DNA of 64,000 nucleotides from Streptomyces sp. NBC_00442. Lineage in GTDB: Bacteria > Actinomycetota > Actinomycetes > Streptomycetales > Streptomycetaceae. Location: NCBI RefSeq assembly GCF_036014195.1, contig NZ_CP107918.1, positions 1,736,001 through 1,800,000 on the forward strand. Direction: 5' to 3'. Below, in pieces: positions 27,942 to 38,205 of the stretch (the stretch's first letter is position 1; the number at the start of each line of letters is the position of its first letter). Position numbers and translations under genes: made by a program. The notes under the pieces were generated by a model that ran no database searches, was not told the DNA's origin, and saw only the letters and a list, made by a program, of their open reading frames with translations.

Positions 27942-29483
27942 TCAGCCCATGAACTTCTTGAACTCGTCGGGGAGCTCGAAGTTCTTCTGCTCCTCGGCGG
28001 ACGGCAGGCCGAGCGCGCCGCCCTGCGCCTTGCGCTCGGCGGCCGCCGCCTCCTCCGCCTTGCGCTTCATCGGGTTGCCGCTCTTGCGCTTGCCCTTGCC
28101 CTGCTTGATCTGCTTCTTCTGCCGGCCGGGGCCGCCGCCCATGCCCGGGATCCCCGGCATGCCGGGCATGCCGCCGCCCTGGGCCATGCGGGACATCATC
28201 TTGCGGGCGTCGAAGAACCGCTCGACGAGGTTCTTGACCGCGCTGACCTCGACGCCGGAACCCTTGGCGATACGGGCGCGGCGCGAGCCGTTGATGATGG
28301 TCGGGTCGTGGCGCTCGCCGGGGGTCATCGACTTGATGATGGCCGCGGTGCGGTCCACGTCGCGCTCGTCGATGTTGTTGATCTGGTCCTTGATCTGCCC
28401 CATGCCGGGCAGCATGCCGAGCAGCTTGGAGATGGAGCCCATCTTGCGGACCTGCTCCATCTGGGCCAGGAAGTCGTCGAGCGTGAAGTCCTTGCCCTTG
28501 CTGGACGCCAGCTTGGAGGCCATCTTCTCGGCCTCGGCCTGGCTGAACGTCTTCTCCGCCTGCTCGATCAGGGTGAGCAGGTCACCCATGTCGAGGATGC
28601 GGGACGCCATGCGGTCCGGGTGGAAGGCGTCGAAGTCCTCCAGCTTTTCGCCGTTGGAGGCGAACATGATCTGCTTGCCCGTGACGTGGGCGATCGAGAG
28701 CGCCGCGCCACCGCGGGCGTCGCCGTCGAGCTTGGAGAGCACCACGCCGTCGAAGCCGACGCCGTCGCGGAAGGCCTCGGCGGTGTTGACCGCGTCCTGG
28801 CCGATCATGGCGTCGACGACGAAGAGGACCTCGTCGGGGCTGACGGCGTCGCGGATGTCCGCGGCCTGCTGCATCAGCTCCTGGTCGATGCCGAGGCGGC
28901 CCGCGGTGTCGACCACGACCACGTCGTACTGCTTGGAGCGGGCGAACTCGATCGAGTCCTGCGCGACCTTGACCGGGTCGCCGACGCCGTTGCCCGGCTC
29001 CGGTGCGTAGACCGCGACGCCCGCGCGCTCGGCGACGACGCTCAGCTGGTTGACGGCGTTGGGGCGCTGGAGGTCACAGGCCACCAGGAGCGGGGAGTGC
29101 CCCTGCCCCTTGAGCCACTTGCCGAGCTTTCCGGCGAGGGTGGTCTTACCGGCACCCTGGAGGCCCGCGAGCATGATCACGGTCGGCGCGGTCTTGGCGA
29201 ACCTGAGGCGCCGGGTCTCGCCGCCGAGGATGCCGATGAGCTCCTCGTTGACGATCTTGATGACCTGCTGGGCGGGGTTGAGGGCCTGGGAGACCTCGAT
29301 GCCGGACGCGCGCTCCTTGACCTGCTTGATGAAGGCGCGGACTACGGGCAGCGCGACGTCGGCCTCGAGGAGCGCGATGCGGATCTCGCGCGCCGTGGCG
29401 TCGATGTCCGCTTCGCTCAAGCGTCCTTTGCCCCGGAGGTTCTTGAACGTCGCACTCAGGCGGTCGGAAAGGGTATCGAACAC
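27942..29483 (-). CDS. ffh: Signal recognition particle protein Ffh
   Basis: A 513-residue SRP GTPase that targets nascent membrane and secreted proteins to FtsY. The NG domains are seen as FDTLSDRLSATFKNLRGKG, G1 GLQGAGKTTLAGKL, DTAGRLGIDQELMQQ and LSKLDGDARGGAALS. The C-terminal M domain is methionine-rich (MMSRMAQGGGMPGMPGIPGM, then a basic stretch KKQIKQGKGKRK), the RNA- and signal-binding region. The GTG at 29483 (VFDTL) is chosen because Ffh proteins start this way; a longer in-frame leader exists but looks non-coding. Confidence 0.97.
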   Translation of the reverse strand: MFDTLSDRLSATFKNLRGKGRLSEADIDATAREIRIALLEADVALPVVRAFIKQVKERASGIEVSQALNPAQQVIKIVNEELIGILGGETRRLRFAKTAPTVIMLAGLQGAGKTTLAGKLGKWLKGQGHSPLLVACDLQRPNAVNQLSVVAERAGVAVYAPEPGNGVGDPVKVAQDSIEFARSKQYDVVVVDTAGRLGIDQELMQQAADIRDAVSPDEVLFVVDAMIGQDAVNTAEAFRDGVGFDGVVLSKLDGDARGGAALSIAHVTGKQIMFASNGEKLEDFDAFHPDRMASRILDMGDLLTLIEQAEKTFSQAEAEKMASKLASSKGKDFTLDDFLAQMEQVRKMGSISKLLGMLPGMGQIKDQINNIDERDVDRTAAIIKSMTPGERHDPTIINGSRRARIAKGSGVEVSAVKNLVERFFDARKMMSRMAQGGGMPGMPGIPGMGGGPGRQKKQIKQGKGKRKSGNPMKRKAEEAAAAERKAQGGALGLPSAEEQKNFELPDEFKKFMG

Positions 29484-29613
29484 GGTGGTCGCGGGTCCTC
29501 GGCTCGTGGGGCGGTCGGGTGAACGTCCCCCAGGGTATCCGGGTATCCGGGCGGATGGCGGCGCGCGGGGGTGCATGGGGTCCCCGGGGTGCGCATTCCC
29601 CGCGGGACGATCG

Positions 29614-32073
29614 TCATGAGGGCCCGGACGCGTCGCCCAGCGCCGACTCCAGCTCCCCGGCGACCTTCGCCGCTTCCGCCGGCGCGAGCGGCACCCCCGC
29701 GCCGTCCGTCACGTAGAAGGCGTCCACGGCGTTGGAGCCCAGCGTCGACACGTGCGCGGAGCGCACCCGCACGCCGACCGTCTCCAGTGCGTGGCCGATG
29801 CGGTGCAGGAGGCCGGGGACGTCCTGGGCCCGGACCTCGATCACGGTGGCGTGGCGGGAGGCCGAGGGGGCCACCGTCACCCGGGGCGGTGGTGCCTGGC
29901 CGCCGCGACGGCGGGGATAGGCCGCCTCGCGTTCGGCGAGGCGCGCCTCGATGTCGAGGGAGCCGTCGAGCGCGCGCACCAGGTCGGCGCGGAGCCGGCT
30001 GTCCTGCGGCAGCGAGCCGTACTCCGCGGCCACCCGCCACTCCAGGAGCAGCACCGGGCCGCCGACCGGATCGGGGAGTTCGACGGCGCGCAGTTCCGCG
30101 GTGCGGACGGTCAGACGGTGCAGGGCGAGGACCCCGGCCGTCACGGGCAGGACGCTCGGCCGGTCGGGAACGGCGACCAGAAGCCGCGCGCCGAGGGGTT
30201 CTTCCTCCGGTGAGCCGTCGGCGCGGGCCCGCAGGGCGAGGACGGGCCCGCCGGTGCGATGGGCCTCCACCGCGAGGCGCTCCTGTTCGGCGGTGACCGC
30301 GGCTGGCTCGGGGTCGGCGGGCTCGCCGGCGAGGACCGCCGCGACCCGTTTGACCAGGTCGGCGACGAGCGCGCCGCGCCAGGAGGACCAGGCGGCGGGG
30401 CCGGTGGCCAGCGCGTCGGCCTCGGTGAGGGCGTGCAGCAGTTCCAGGGTGCCGGTCGAGCCGACGGCGTCGGCGACCGAGCGCACGGTCACCGGGTCGT
30501 CGAGATCGCGCCGGGTCGCGGTCTCGATGAGCAGGAGGTGACGGCGTACGAGGGTGGCGACGACGTCCACGTCGGCGGCGGGGAAGCCGATCCGGGCGGC
30601 CATGTCGCGGGCGATGGTCTCGCCGGCCACGCTGTGGTCGCCGGGCCAGCCCTTGCCGATGTCGTGCAGGAGGGCGGCGACGAGGAGCAGGTCGGGGCGG
30701 TGCACCCGGCGGGTGAGGCGGGAGGCGCGGACCGCGGTCTCGACGAGGTGGCGGTCGACGGTCCAGGTGTGCACGGCATTGCGCTGGGGCCGGCTGCGCA
30801 CGCGCTCCCAGTCGGGCAGCAGCCGCGTGACGAGGCCCTCCGCCTCCAGGGCCTCCCACACGGCGACGGTGGACTCGCCCGCGCCGAGCAGGGTGACGAG
30901 CTGGTCGCGGGCCTCGGCGGGCCAGGGCGTCGGCAGGGGTCCGGCCGCGGCCGCGAGGCGGCGTACGGCGTGCAGGGAGATGGGCAGGCCGCAGCGGGCG
31001 GCCGCGGCGGCGGCGCGCAGCGGCAGGACGGGGTCCTTCTCGGGGCGGGCGGTCAGCGCGAGCACGACCTCGCCGTCCTGCTCGACGACGCCTTCGGCGA
31101 GGGGGGTGCGTGCGGGGGCGACGGTGTGGCCGCCGCCGAACAGCCGGCGAAGGCGCGGCCGGGCGGAGCGTGCGCGCAGCACCCGGCCCACCTCGCGCCA
31201 GGTGACGTCGCCGGCGTAGGAGATGACGCGGGCCGACTCCGATACCTGACGGAGCATCACATCGGCGTCCAGAAGGTCGAGTTCGGCCGCGACGGCGTCC
31301 TGTTCCTGGAGGGCGAGGCGGTCGGTGGCGCGGCCGGTGCACAGGTGCAGCGCGTCGCGTACGTCCAGGAGGCGGCGCCGCGCCTCGGCGAGGCCCTCCC
31401 TCGGGGCGTCGGCGAGCCAGGACGCGGCGACGGCGCGCAGGGCGGTGGCGTCCCGCAGTCCGCCCCTCGCTTCCTTGAGGTCGCCTTCGAGGAGGTACTG
31501 CAACTCGCCCTGGCGGTGCGCCCGTTCACGGCACAGCTCGTCGAGTTCGGGCAGCCGCTTGGGGGCGGTGTTGCGCCAGTCCGCGAGGACGGTGGTGCGC
31601 AGCGCCGAGGTGAGGGCGAGGTCGCCGGCGACATGGCGGGCGTCCAGGAGGCCGAGCTGCACCTTGAGATCCTCGCCCGCGGTCCTGCGGGCCTCGGCTG
31701 CGGTGCGCACCGAGTGGTCGAGGGCCAGGCCGAGGTCCCACACCGGGTACCAGAGGCGGTCGGCGAGCAGGGAGAGGGCTCCGGCGTCGGCCCGTCCGTC
31801 GTGCAGGAGCAGCAGGTCGAGGTCGCTGCGCGGGGAGAGCTCGCCCCGGCCGTAGCCGCCGACCGCGACCAGGGACGCGCCGCTCACCCCGGCCTCCTGG
31901 GCGGCGGCGGCGAACAGGGTGGCGAGCCAGTCGTCGGTCAGCTCGGCCAGGGCCGTGCGGCGCGGCGGCCCGGACCGCCCCTTCTCGTCGAGAAGGCGCA
32001 GCCGGGCCGCCGCGTAGCCGCCGGGCTCGGAGTCGTCGTCACGGGATCCGGTACTCACTTCAACGCTCGTCAC
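29614..32073 (-). CDS. glnD: PII nucleotidyltransferase/removing enzyme GlnD
   Basis: An 819-residue bifunctional nitrogen sensor. The N-terminal nucleotidyltransferase motif is VAVGGYGRGELSPRSDLDLL at about residue 70. The HD hydrolase motif ALLHDIGKG is near the middle (about residue 470). Two ACT-type domains are expected at the C-terminus (VIEVRAQDVPGLLHRIGHAL is the last). In S. coelicolor GlnD adenylylates GlnK, rather than uridylylating it as in E. coli. The GTG at 32073 has AAGGAG upstream and the gene lies 21 bases after glnK, in one operon with amtB. Confidence 0.95.
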   Translation of the reverse strand: MTSVEVSTGSRDDDSEPGGYAAARLRLLDEKGRSGPPRRTALAELTDDWLATLFAAAAQEAGVSGASLVAVGGYGRGELSPRSDLDLLLLHDGRADAGALSLLADRLWYPVWDLGLALDHSVRTAAEARRTAGEDLKVQLGLLDARHVAGDLALTSALRTTVLADWRNTAPKRLPELDELCRERAHRQGELQYLLEGDLKEARGGLRDATALRAVAASWLADAPREGLAEARRRLLDVRDALHLCTGRATDRLALQEQDAVAAELDLLDADVMLRQVSESARVISYAGDVTWREVGRVLRARSARPRLRRLFGGGHTVAPARTPLAEGVVEQDGEVVLALTARPEKDPVLPLRAAAAAARCGLPISLHAVRRLAAAAGPLPTPWPAEARDQLVTLLGAGESTVAVWEALEAEGLVTRLLPDWERVRSRPQRNAVHTWTVDRHLVETAVRASRLTRRVHRPDLLLVAALLHDIGKGWPGDHSVAGETIARDMAARIGFPAADVDVVATLVRRHLLLIETATRRDLDDPVTVRSVADAVGSTGTLELLHALTEADALATGPAAWSSWRGALVADLVKRVAAVLAGEPADPEPAAVTAEQERLAVEAHRTGGPVLALRARADGSPEEEPLGARLLVAVPDRPSVLPVTAGVLALHRLTVRTAELRAVELPDPVGGPVLLLEWRVAAEYGSLPQDSRLRADLVRALDGSLDIEARLAEREAAYPRRRGGQAPPPRVTVAPSASRHATVIEVRAQDVPGLLHRIGHALETVGVRVRSAHVSTLGSNAVDAFYVTDGAGVPLAPAEAAKVAGELESALGDASGPS

Positions 32074-32094
32074 CCAGCAGCTCCTTGCCCGTGC

Positions 32095-33770
<1,676 letters not shown>

Positions 33771-33868
33771 CGGCGTCTCCTCGTCGTCGGTACGACCCGT
33801 GCGGGGGGCGTTACTCGGGCGGGAACTGGCTGGTGGCCGGTTATGCGCCATGAGGTTGTCCCAGCGTG

Positions 33869-33926
33869 GTTTCCGTCGATGCCGCACGATGTTTCGCCGC
33901 AGTGACGAAGGAGGCGGGCGTGTTAC
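33869..33926 (-). promoter_or_regulatory. Probable GlnR binding sites upstream of amtB
   Basis: On the minus strand GTCAC-n6-GAAAC lies at 33906-33891, matching the GlnR a-site/b-site pattern (GTnAC-n6-GAAAC). A further GTAAC at 33926-33922 and GAAAC at 33873-33869 flank it at about one to two helical turns. This fits known GlnR control of amtB in S. coelicolor. The gap 33771-34109 holds no gene. Confidence 0.65.
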
Positions 33927-34080
33927 GCGCCCGTGAACTGCCGGATCAGGAGGGGTGCGGGACGGCCGTCCCGTGACGCCCGCGGGCACCGGACCGGCCG
34001 CGGCCTCACCCGCTTGACCTGGCGTGGGGGAGCCGAGTCGGACAGAACGGGGTGAAGGTCGCGGCCGGCGTCTTGTATGC

Positions 34081-34100
34081 CGTCGCCCCGCGGGGCGACG
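34081..34100 (-). terminator. 20-bp palindrome after nsdA
   Basis: CGTCGCCCCGCGGGGCGACG is a perfect 20-base palindrome nine bases past the nsdA stop. No T-run follows. It is a likely transcription end for nsdA. Confidence 0.5.
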
Positions 34101-34109
34101 TCGGGTGCC

Positions 34110-35615
34110 TCAGACGGCCTCGGCCGTCTCGGGCAGTTCCCTGGTGAGCAAATCGGTCATCCGGACCACCTCGGCGACGTCCGCGTAGTCGCGGGCGGCC
34201 GTGTCGACCGTTTTGCGCAGCCGGGTGTTGACCCGCTCGGAGCGGACCCGCTTGGCGACCCGGAGGGCCTGCTCGGCCAGGACGGTCGACTGCTCGGGCT
34301 CCCGCTTGAGCAGGTGCACGGTGGCCATGCCGATCAGGTTGAGGGCGAAGGAGCGCTGGTGCTCCTCGTCCTTGCCGAACAGGTCGACGGCCCGGCCCAT
34401 CACGGGCTCGGCCAGCGAGGCGTAGGTGGGGCTGCGGCCGGCCACATAGGCGAGGTCGCGGTAGGAGTGGGCGTTCTCCCCGTTGAGCTCCGCCTCGGAG
34501 AAGAAGCGGATCCAGTCGGGCTCCGGCTCGCCGTCGAGCCCGGCGTCGCCGAAGGTGTCCTCGGCCATGCGCACGGCGCGCTTGGTCTTGCTGGGCTGGC
34601 CCATGTTGGCGTAGGCGCGGGCCTCCATCGCGTACAGCATCGCCTGGGTGCGGGCGGTGGCGCAGTCGCGGCTGCCGTACTGGGCGAGGTGGATCAGTTC
34701 GAGGGCGTCGTCGGGCCGGCCGAGGTGAATCATCTGGCGGCTCATGGAGGACAGGATGTAGGAGCCGAGGGGCTTGTCGCCCGCTTCCTTGGAGGCGTGC
34801 AGGGCCAGCACGAAGTACTTCTGCGCGGTGGGCTGGAGGCCGACGTCGTAGCTCATCCAGCCGGCGAGTTCCGCGAGTTCGGCGGCGCACTTGAACAGGC
34901 GCCGGGCGGTGGCGGCGGGCTGGGGCTCCTGGAGCAGGTCGGTGACCTCGTGGAGCTGGCCGACCACGGCCTTGCGGCGCAGTCCCCCGCCGCACTGGGC
35001 GTCCCACTGACGGAACATGGCGGTGGTGGATTCGAGCAGTTCCAGCTCGGGCTTGGAGAGCCGGGAGGGGCGGCGGGCGCTCGCCGCCGTCTCGGGCGGG
35101 CCGGGCTCGCTCGCCGGGGAGGGCACGAGCCAGCGCTGCATGGGCTCGATCAGGGAGGGCCCCGCGGCGAGCATCAGCGAGGTGCCGAGGAAGCCGCGCC
35201 GGGCGAGCATCAGGTCGCTGCGGGAGAACTCGCTGAGCAGCGACACCGTCTGGGGGCCGGCCCAGGGCAGGTCGACGCCGGACACGGAGGGCGACTGGTG
35301 GGCCTGGCGGAGGCCGAGGTCCTCGATGGCGACGACGCTGCCGAAGCGCTCGGAGAACAGCTCGGAGAGGATCCGGGGAATCGGCTCGCGCGGCATCTCG
35401 CCGTCGAGCCAGCGCCGCACCCGGGAGGTGTCGGTGCTGATGTGGTGCGCACCCATCTGGCGTGCCCGGCGGTTGACCTGGCGCGCCAGCTCGCCCTTGG
35501 ACCAGCCGCTCCGTACGAACCAGGAACTCAGCTGCTCGTTGGGGCGCTTGCCGGCGCTCGTACCACTAGCCCCACTGCCGCCCACTGGGACGCCCCCAAT
35601 CTGCTGAAGCCTCAT
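34110..35615 (-). CDS. nsdA: NsdA, repressor of differentiation and antibiotic production
   Basis: A 501-residue protein. The C-terminus LPETAEAV and the conserved blocks KRPNEQLSSWFVRSGWSKGE, STDTSRVRRWLDGE, MLARRGFLGTSL and WDAQCGGGLRRKAVVGQLHE match Streptomyces NsdA as I recall it. It has an N-terminal helix-turn-helix-like region and TPR-like helices in the C-terminal half. In S. coelicolor its loss increases antibiotic output and sporulation. The ATG at 35615 is used; a GTG at 35585, after a GGGGG-rich ribosome binding site, is an alternative start. Confidence 0.9.
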   Translation of the reverse strand: MRLQQIGGVPVGGSGASGTSAGKRPNEQLSSWFVRSGWSKGELARQVNRRARQMGAHHISTDTSRVRRWLDGEMPREPIPRILSELFSERFGSVVAIEDLGLRQAHQSPSVSGVDLPWAGPQTVSLLSEFSRSDLMLARRGFLGTSLMLAAGPSLIEPMQRWLVPSPASEPGPPETAASARRPSRLSKPELELLESTTAMFRQWDAQCGGGLRRKAVVGQLHEVTDLLQEPQPAATARRLFKCAAELAELAGWMSYDVGLQPTAQKYFVLALHASKEAGDKPLGSYILSSMSRQMIHLGRPDDALELIHLAQYGSRDCATARTQAMLYAMEARAYANMGQPSKTKRAVRMAEDTFGDAGLDGEPEPDWIRFFSEAELNGENAHSYRDLAYVAGRSPTYASLAEPVMGRAVDLFGKDEEHQRSFALNLIGMATVHLLKREPEQSTVLAEQALRVAKRVRSERVNTRLRKTVDTAARDYADVAEVVRMTDLLTRELPETAEAV

Positions 35616-36046
35616 GTGCGTCGGTTGTGCGTCGATTGCGCGAACCCCTATCAGAATGCCGCTAGTTGGGCCTCCTGTCCCGCGGTTGCACCCGCCCGGA
35701 CCGGAAACCGGCTTGCCCCCGGCATACCCGCGGGTGCGTATACCCTCCAGGTCCGTGCACCGACAGTAATCCTACGATCACCCGTCCAGCCATGGCGATT
35801 GAGGAAACGCCACCATTCGCCACCCCTTCGAATGAACTCCCTTGCGGCCAGGCGCGATTCACTTGACACATGACGATCAGCGTCGGATGGAGCGGAGTGA
35901 GCCGGGGCGCACGGCGCACATCGCACCACCCCTTTCACGACCGTGTCCGACCTGGCGGAGACGGAACGTGACGGGAAAACTCCGGATCGTCACGACTATG
36001 TCACTGGCGTCGTAACCACGGACGCGGCAGACCCGTTGGAGGGGGC
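35616..36046. other. Intergenic region between nsdA and the prim-pol-like gene
   Basis: A 431-base gap upstream of two divergent genes, so it probably holds both promoters. It includes the palindrome ACCCGCGGGT (35726-35735). Small open frames on both strands were judged non-coding because of unconvincing composition and no good ribosome binding sites. No other feature was recognised. Confidence 0.5.
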
Positions 36047-36712
36047 ATGGGCTTCACGATCGGCGGCAGCCGGGGTATCAGGGAGACCGGGCCCGGCTCT
36101 TGGCGCCGCGGCCGCTCCGCACGCACGAGCCGCACGAGCGAGGTCATCGCGGTGGCCGAGTACACCGGCCTGTGGGGCTGGGACGTCGCTCCGGGCGCCC
36201 GGTCCCTGAACGGCGCGTGCTCCTGCGGCAGTTCCTCCTGTACGGCGCCGGGCGCGCACCCTCTCTCCTTCGCGCCGCACGTCCCGGCGGGCGCCACGCT
36301 CGACGAGGTGAGCGAGGCGTGGTCGCAGTGCCCGGGGGCGGCGGTCCTGCTGCCGGTCGGCCGGAGCTTCGACGTCCTGGACGTGGCGGCCCCGGCCGGG
36401 CGGCGGGCCCTGGTGCGCCTGGAGCGGATGGGGCTTCCGCTCGGCCCGGTCTCCACGACGCCCGAGGGCCGCACCCACTTCTACGTCGCTCCGGGCGCCT
36501 CGGCCGAACTGCCAGGACTGCTCTACCGGATGGGCTGGGACGACGCGATCCTGGACCTGCGCTGCCCACAGCGCGGCAGCTTCGTTCCGGCGCCGCCCTC
36601 GGGAGAGGTGCGGTGGCTGCGGCCGCCGTCCCTGGACACCGCGACCCGGCCGCCGCAGGCCCGTCTGCTCCTCGGCACGCTGGCCTACATCTGCCACCGC
36701 TCCGCCGCGTAG
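36047..36712 (+). CDS. Stand-alone bifunctional DNA primase/polymerase-like domain
   Basis: A 221-residue protein that fits the N-terminal prim-pol (AEP) domain family: GLWGWDVAPGARSLNGACSC, a Cys-rich loop CSCGSSSCTAPGAHP, LLPVGRSFDVLDVAAPAGRR and THFYVAPGA. The usual paired acids (DxD) appear as FDVLDVAA, so the catalytic pattern is incomplete. There is no helicase domain. Primase activity is doubtful; the nearby Streptomyces homologue sits at the same place beside nsdA and ftsY. The ATG at 36047 follows GGAGGGGG. Confidence 0.8.
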   Translation: MGFTIGGSRGIRETGPGSWRRGRSARTSRTSEVIAVAEYTGLWGWDVAPGARSLNGACSCGSSSCTAPGAHPLSFAPHVPAGATLDEVSEAWSQCPGAAVLLPVGRSFDVLDVAAPAGRRALVRLERMGLPLGPVSTTPEGRTHFYVAPGASAELPGLLYRMGWDDAILDLRCPQRGSFVPAPPSGEVRWLRPPSLDTATRPPQARLLLGTLAYICHRSAA

Positions 36713-36752
36713 CCCCCTCGACACGCGGGCCGACCGAGCCCGGACACGCGAA

Positions 36753-36785
36753 CGCCCCGCCGCACCTGATCGGTGCGGCGGGGCG
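36753..36785. terminator. Terminator between prim-pol-like gene and ftsY
   Basis: Perfect 14-bp stem (36753-36766 with 36772-36785) and a five-base loop, between two converging genes. It can serve both directions. Confidence 0.65.
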
Positions 36786-36807
36786 CCGGTGGGACCGCTG
36801 GTTCCCC

Positions 36808-38013
36808 TCAGTCCCCGATGAGGGCGTCCACGAACGCCTCGGGTTCGAACGGGGCCAGGTCGTCCGCGCCCTCGCCGAGTCCGACGAGCTTGACGGGGAC
36901 GCCCAGTTCGCGCTGGACGGCGATGACGATGCCGCCCTTGGCGGTGCCGTCGAGCTTGGTCAGGACGATGCCGGTGATGTCGACGACCTCGGCGAACACC
37001 CGGGCCTGGACCAGACCGTTCTGTCCGGTCGTGGCGTCGAGGACGAGCAGGATCTCGTCGAGCGGGCCGTGCTTCTCGACGACACGCTTGACCTTGCCGA
37101 GCTCGTCCATGAGCCCGGTCTTGGTGTGCAGCCGGCCGGCGGTGTCGATGAGCACGACGTCGGCGCCCTCGGCGATGCCTTCCTTGACGGCGTCGAACGC
37201 GATGGAGGCGGGGTCGCCGCCTTCCGGGCCGCGCACGGTGCGGGCGCCCACGCGCTCGCCCCAGGTCTGGAGCTGGTCGGCGGCGGCGGCGCGGAAGGTG
37301 TCGGCCGCACCCAGCACCACGGACTTGCCGTCGGCGACCAGGACGCGGGCGAGCTTGCCGGTGGTGGTGGTCTTGCCGGTGCCGTTGACGCCGACGACCA
37401 TCACGACGCCGGGAACGGTCTCGCCGCCCTCGGTCCTGACCTCGCGGTCGAAGTCGGTGCCGAGCAGGTTGAGGAGTTCCTCGCGCAGCAGGGTGCGCAG
37501 CTCGTCGGGGGTGCGGGTGCCGAGCACCTTGACGCGCTCGCGGAGCCGGTCGACCAGCTCCTGGGTGGGGGCGACGCCGACGTCGGCGGTGAGCAGGGTG
37601 TCCTCGATCTCCTCCCAGGTGTCCTCGTCGAGGTGCTCGCGGGAGAGCAGCGTGAGCAGCCCCTTGCCGAGCGAGTTCTGCGATCGGGCGAGGCGGGCCC
37701 GCAGCCGGACGAGCCGGCCCGCGGTCGGCTCGGGCACATCGAGCGCCGGCGCCTCGACGACCGGGTCCTCGATGACGACCGGGGTGGCGGGCGCCTCGGG
37801 AAGGCCGACCTCCTCGATGGTGCGGCGCGGTTCCTCCGCCGTCTCCGCGGCGTCCTCACCGACCTGAGGCTCGGCGGGCGGGGCTGTGATGGTCGGCGTG
37901 CTCGGCGGCGCGGTGGGCGGCAGCTGCTTCTTCTTGCGGCTGCTGACCACGAGCCCGCTGATCGCGCCGACCGCGACCAGGGCGATGACTACAGCAAGGA
38001 TGACGAATTCCAT
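36808..38013 (-). CDS. ftsY: Signal recognition particle receptor FtsY
   Basis: A 401-residue GTPase receptor for SRP. It opens with a membrane helix (MEFVILAVVIALVAVGAISG), seen in actinomycete FtsY but not in E. coli, followed by a Pro/Glu-rich linker. The NG domain has GVNGTGKTTTTGKLARVL, DTAGRLHTKTGLMDELGKV and TKLDGTAKGGI. The ATG at 38013 is chosen because the helix begins there; the reading frame extends upstream without a helix. It works with Ffh, encoded about 8 kb away. Confidence 0.96.
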   Translation of the reverse strand: MEFVILAVVIALVAVGAISGLVVSSRKKKQLPPTAPPSTPTITAPPAEPQVGEDAAETAEEPRRTIEEVGLPEAPATPVVIEDPVVEAPALDVPEPTAGRLVRLRARLARSQNSLGKGLLTLLSREHLDEDTWEEIEDTLLTADVGVAPTQELVDRLRERVKVLGTRTPDELRTLLREELLNLLGTDFDREVRTEGGETVPGVVMVVGVNGTGKTTTTGKLARVLVADGKSVVLGAADTFRAAAADQLQTWGERVGARTVRGPEGGDPASIAFDAVKEGIAEGADVVLIDTAGRLHTKTGLMDELGKVKRVVEKHGPLDEILLVLDATTGQNGLVQARVFAEVVDITGIVLTKLDGTAKGGIVIAVQRELGVPVKLVGLGEGADDLAPFEPEAFVDALIGD

Positions 38014-38205
38014 AACCGTCCCAGTATCGGGTATGGGCAGCGCGAGAACCCCTTTTGTGGATTCCTCCGAGTACGGAACGGAATTATGGGGCAGGTGTCG
38101 GATTAAAGTACGATAGAGGTGGCGCATCAACGCGCGTAGAGTCCCCTTTGACTACCCCCACCGGCTCAGCGTCGAGCCGAGCGAGAGGCACGGAACTCCA
38201 CCCCC

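Noticed and set aside
28139..28190. Gly/Met/Pro repeats in ffh considered as an insertion
   Set aside because: Methionine-rich segments like this are normal for the Ffh M domain.
35651..35938. Small open frames on both strands upstream of nsdA
   Set aside because: No strong ribosome binding site, unconvincing composition, and they overlap the expected promoter region.
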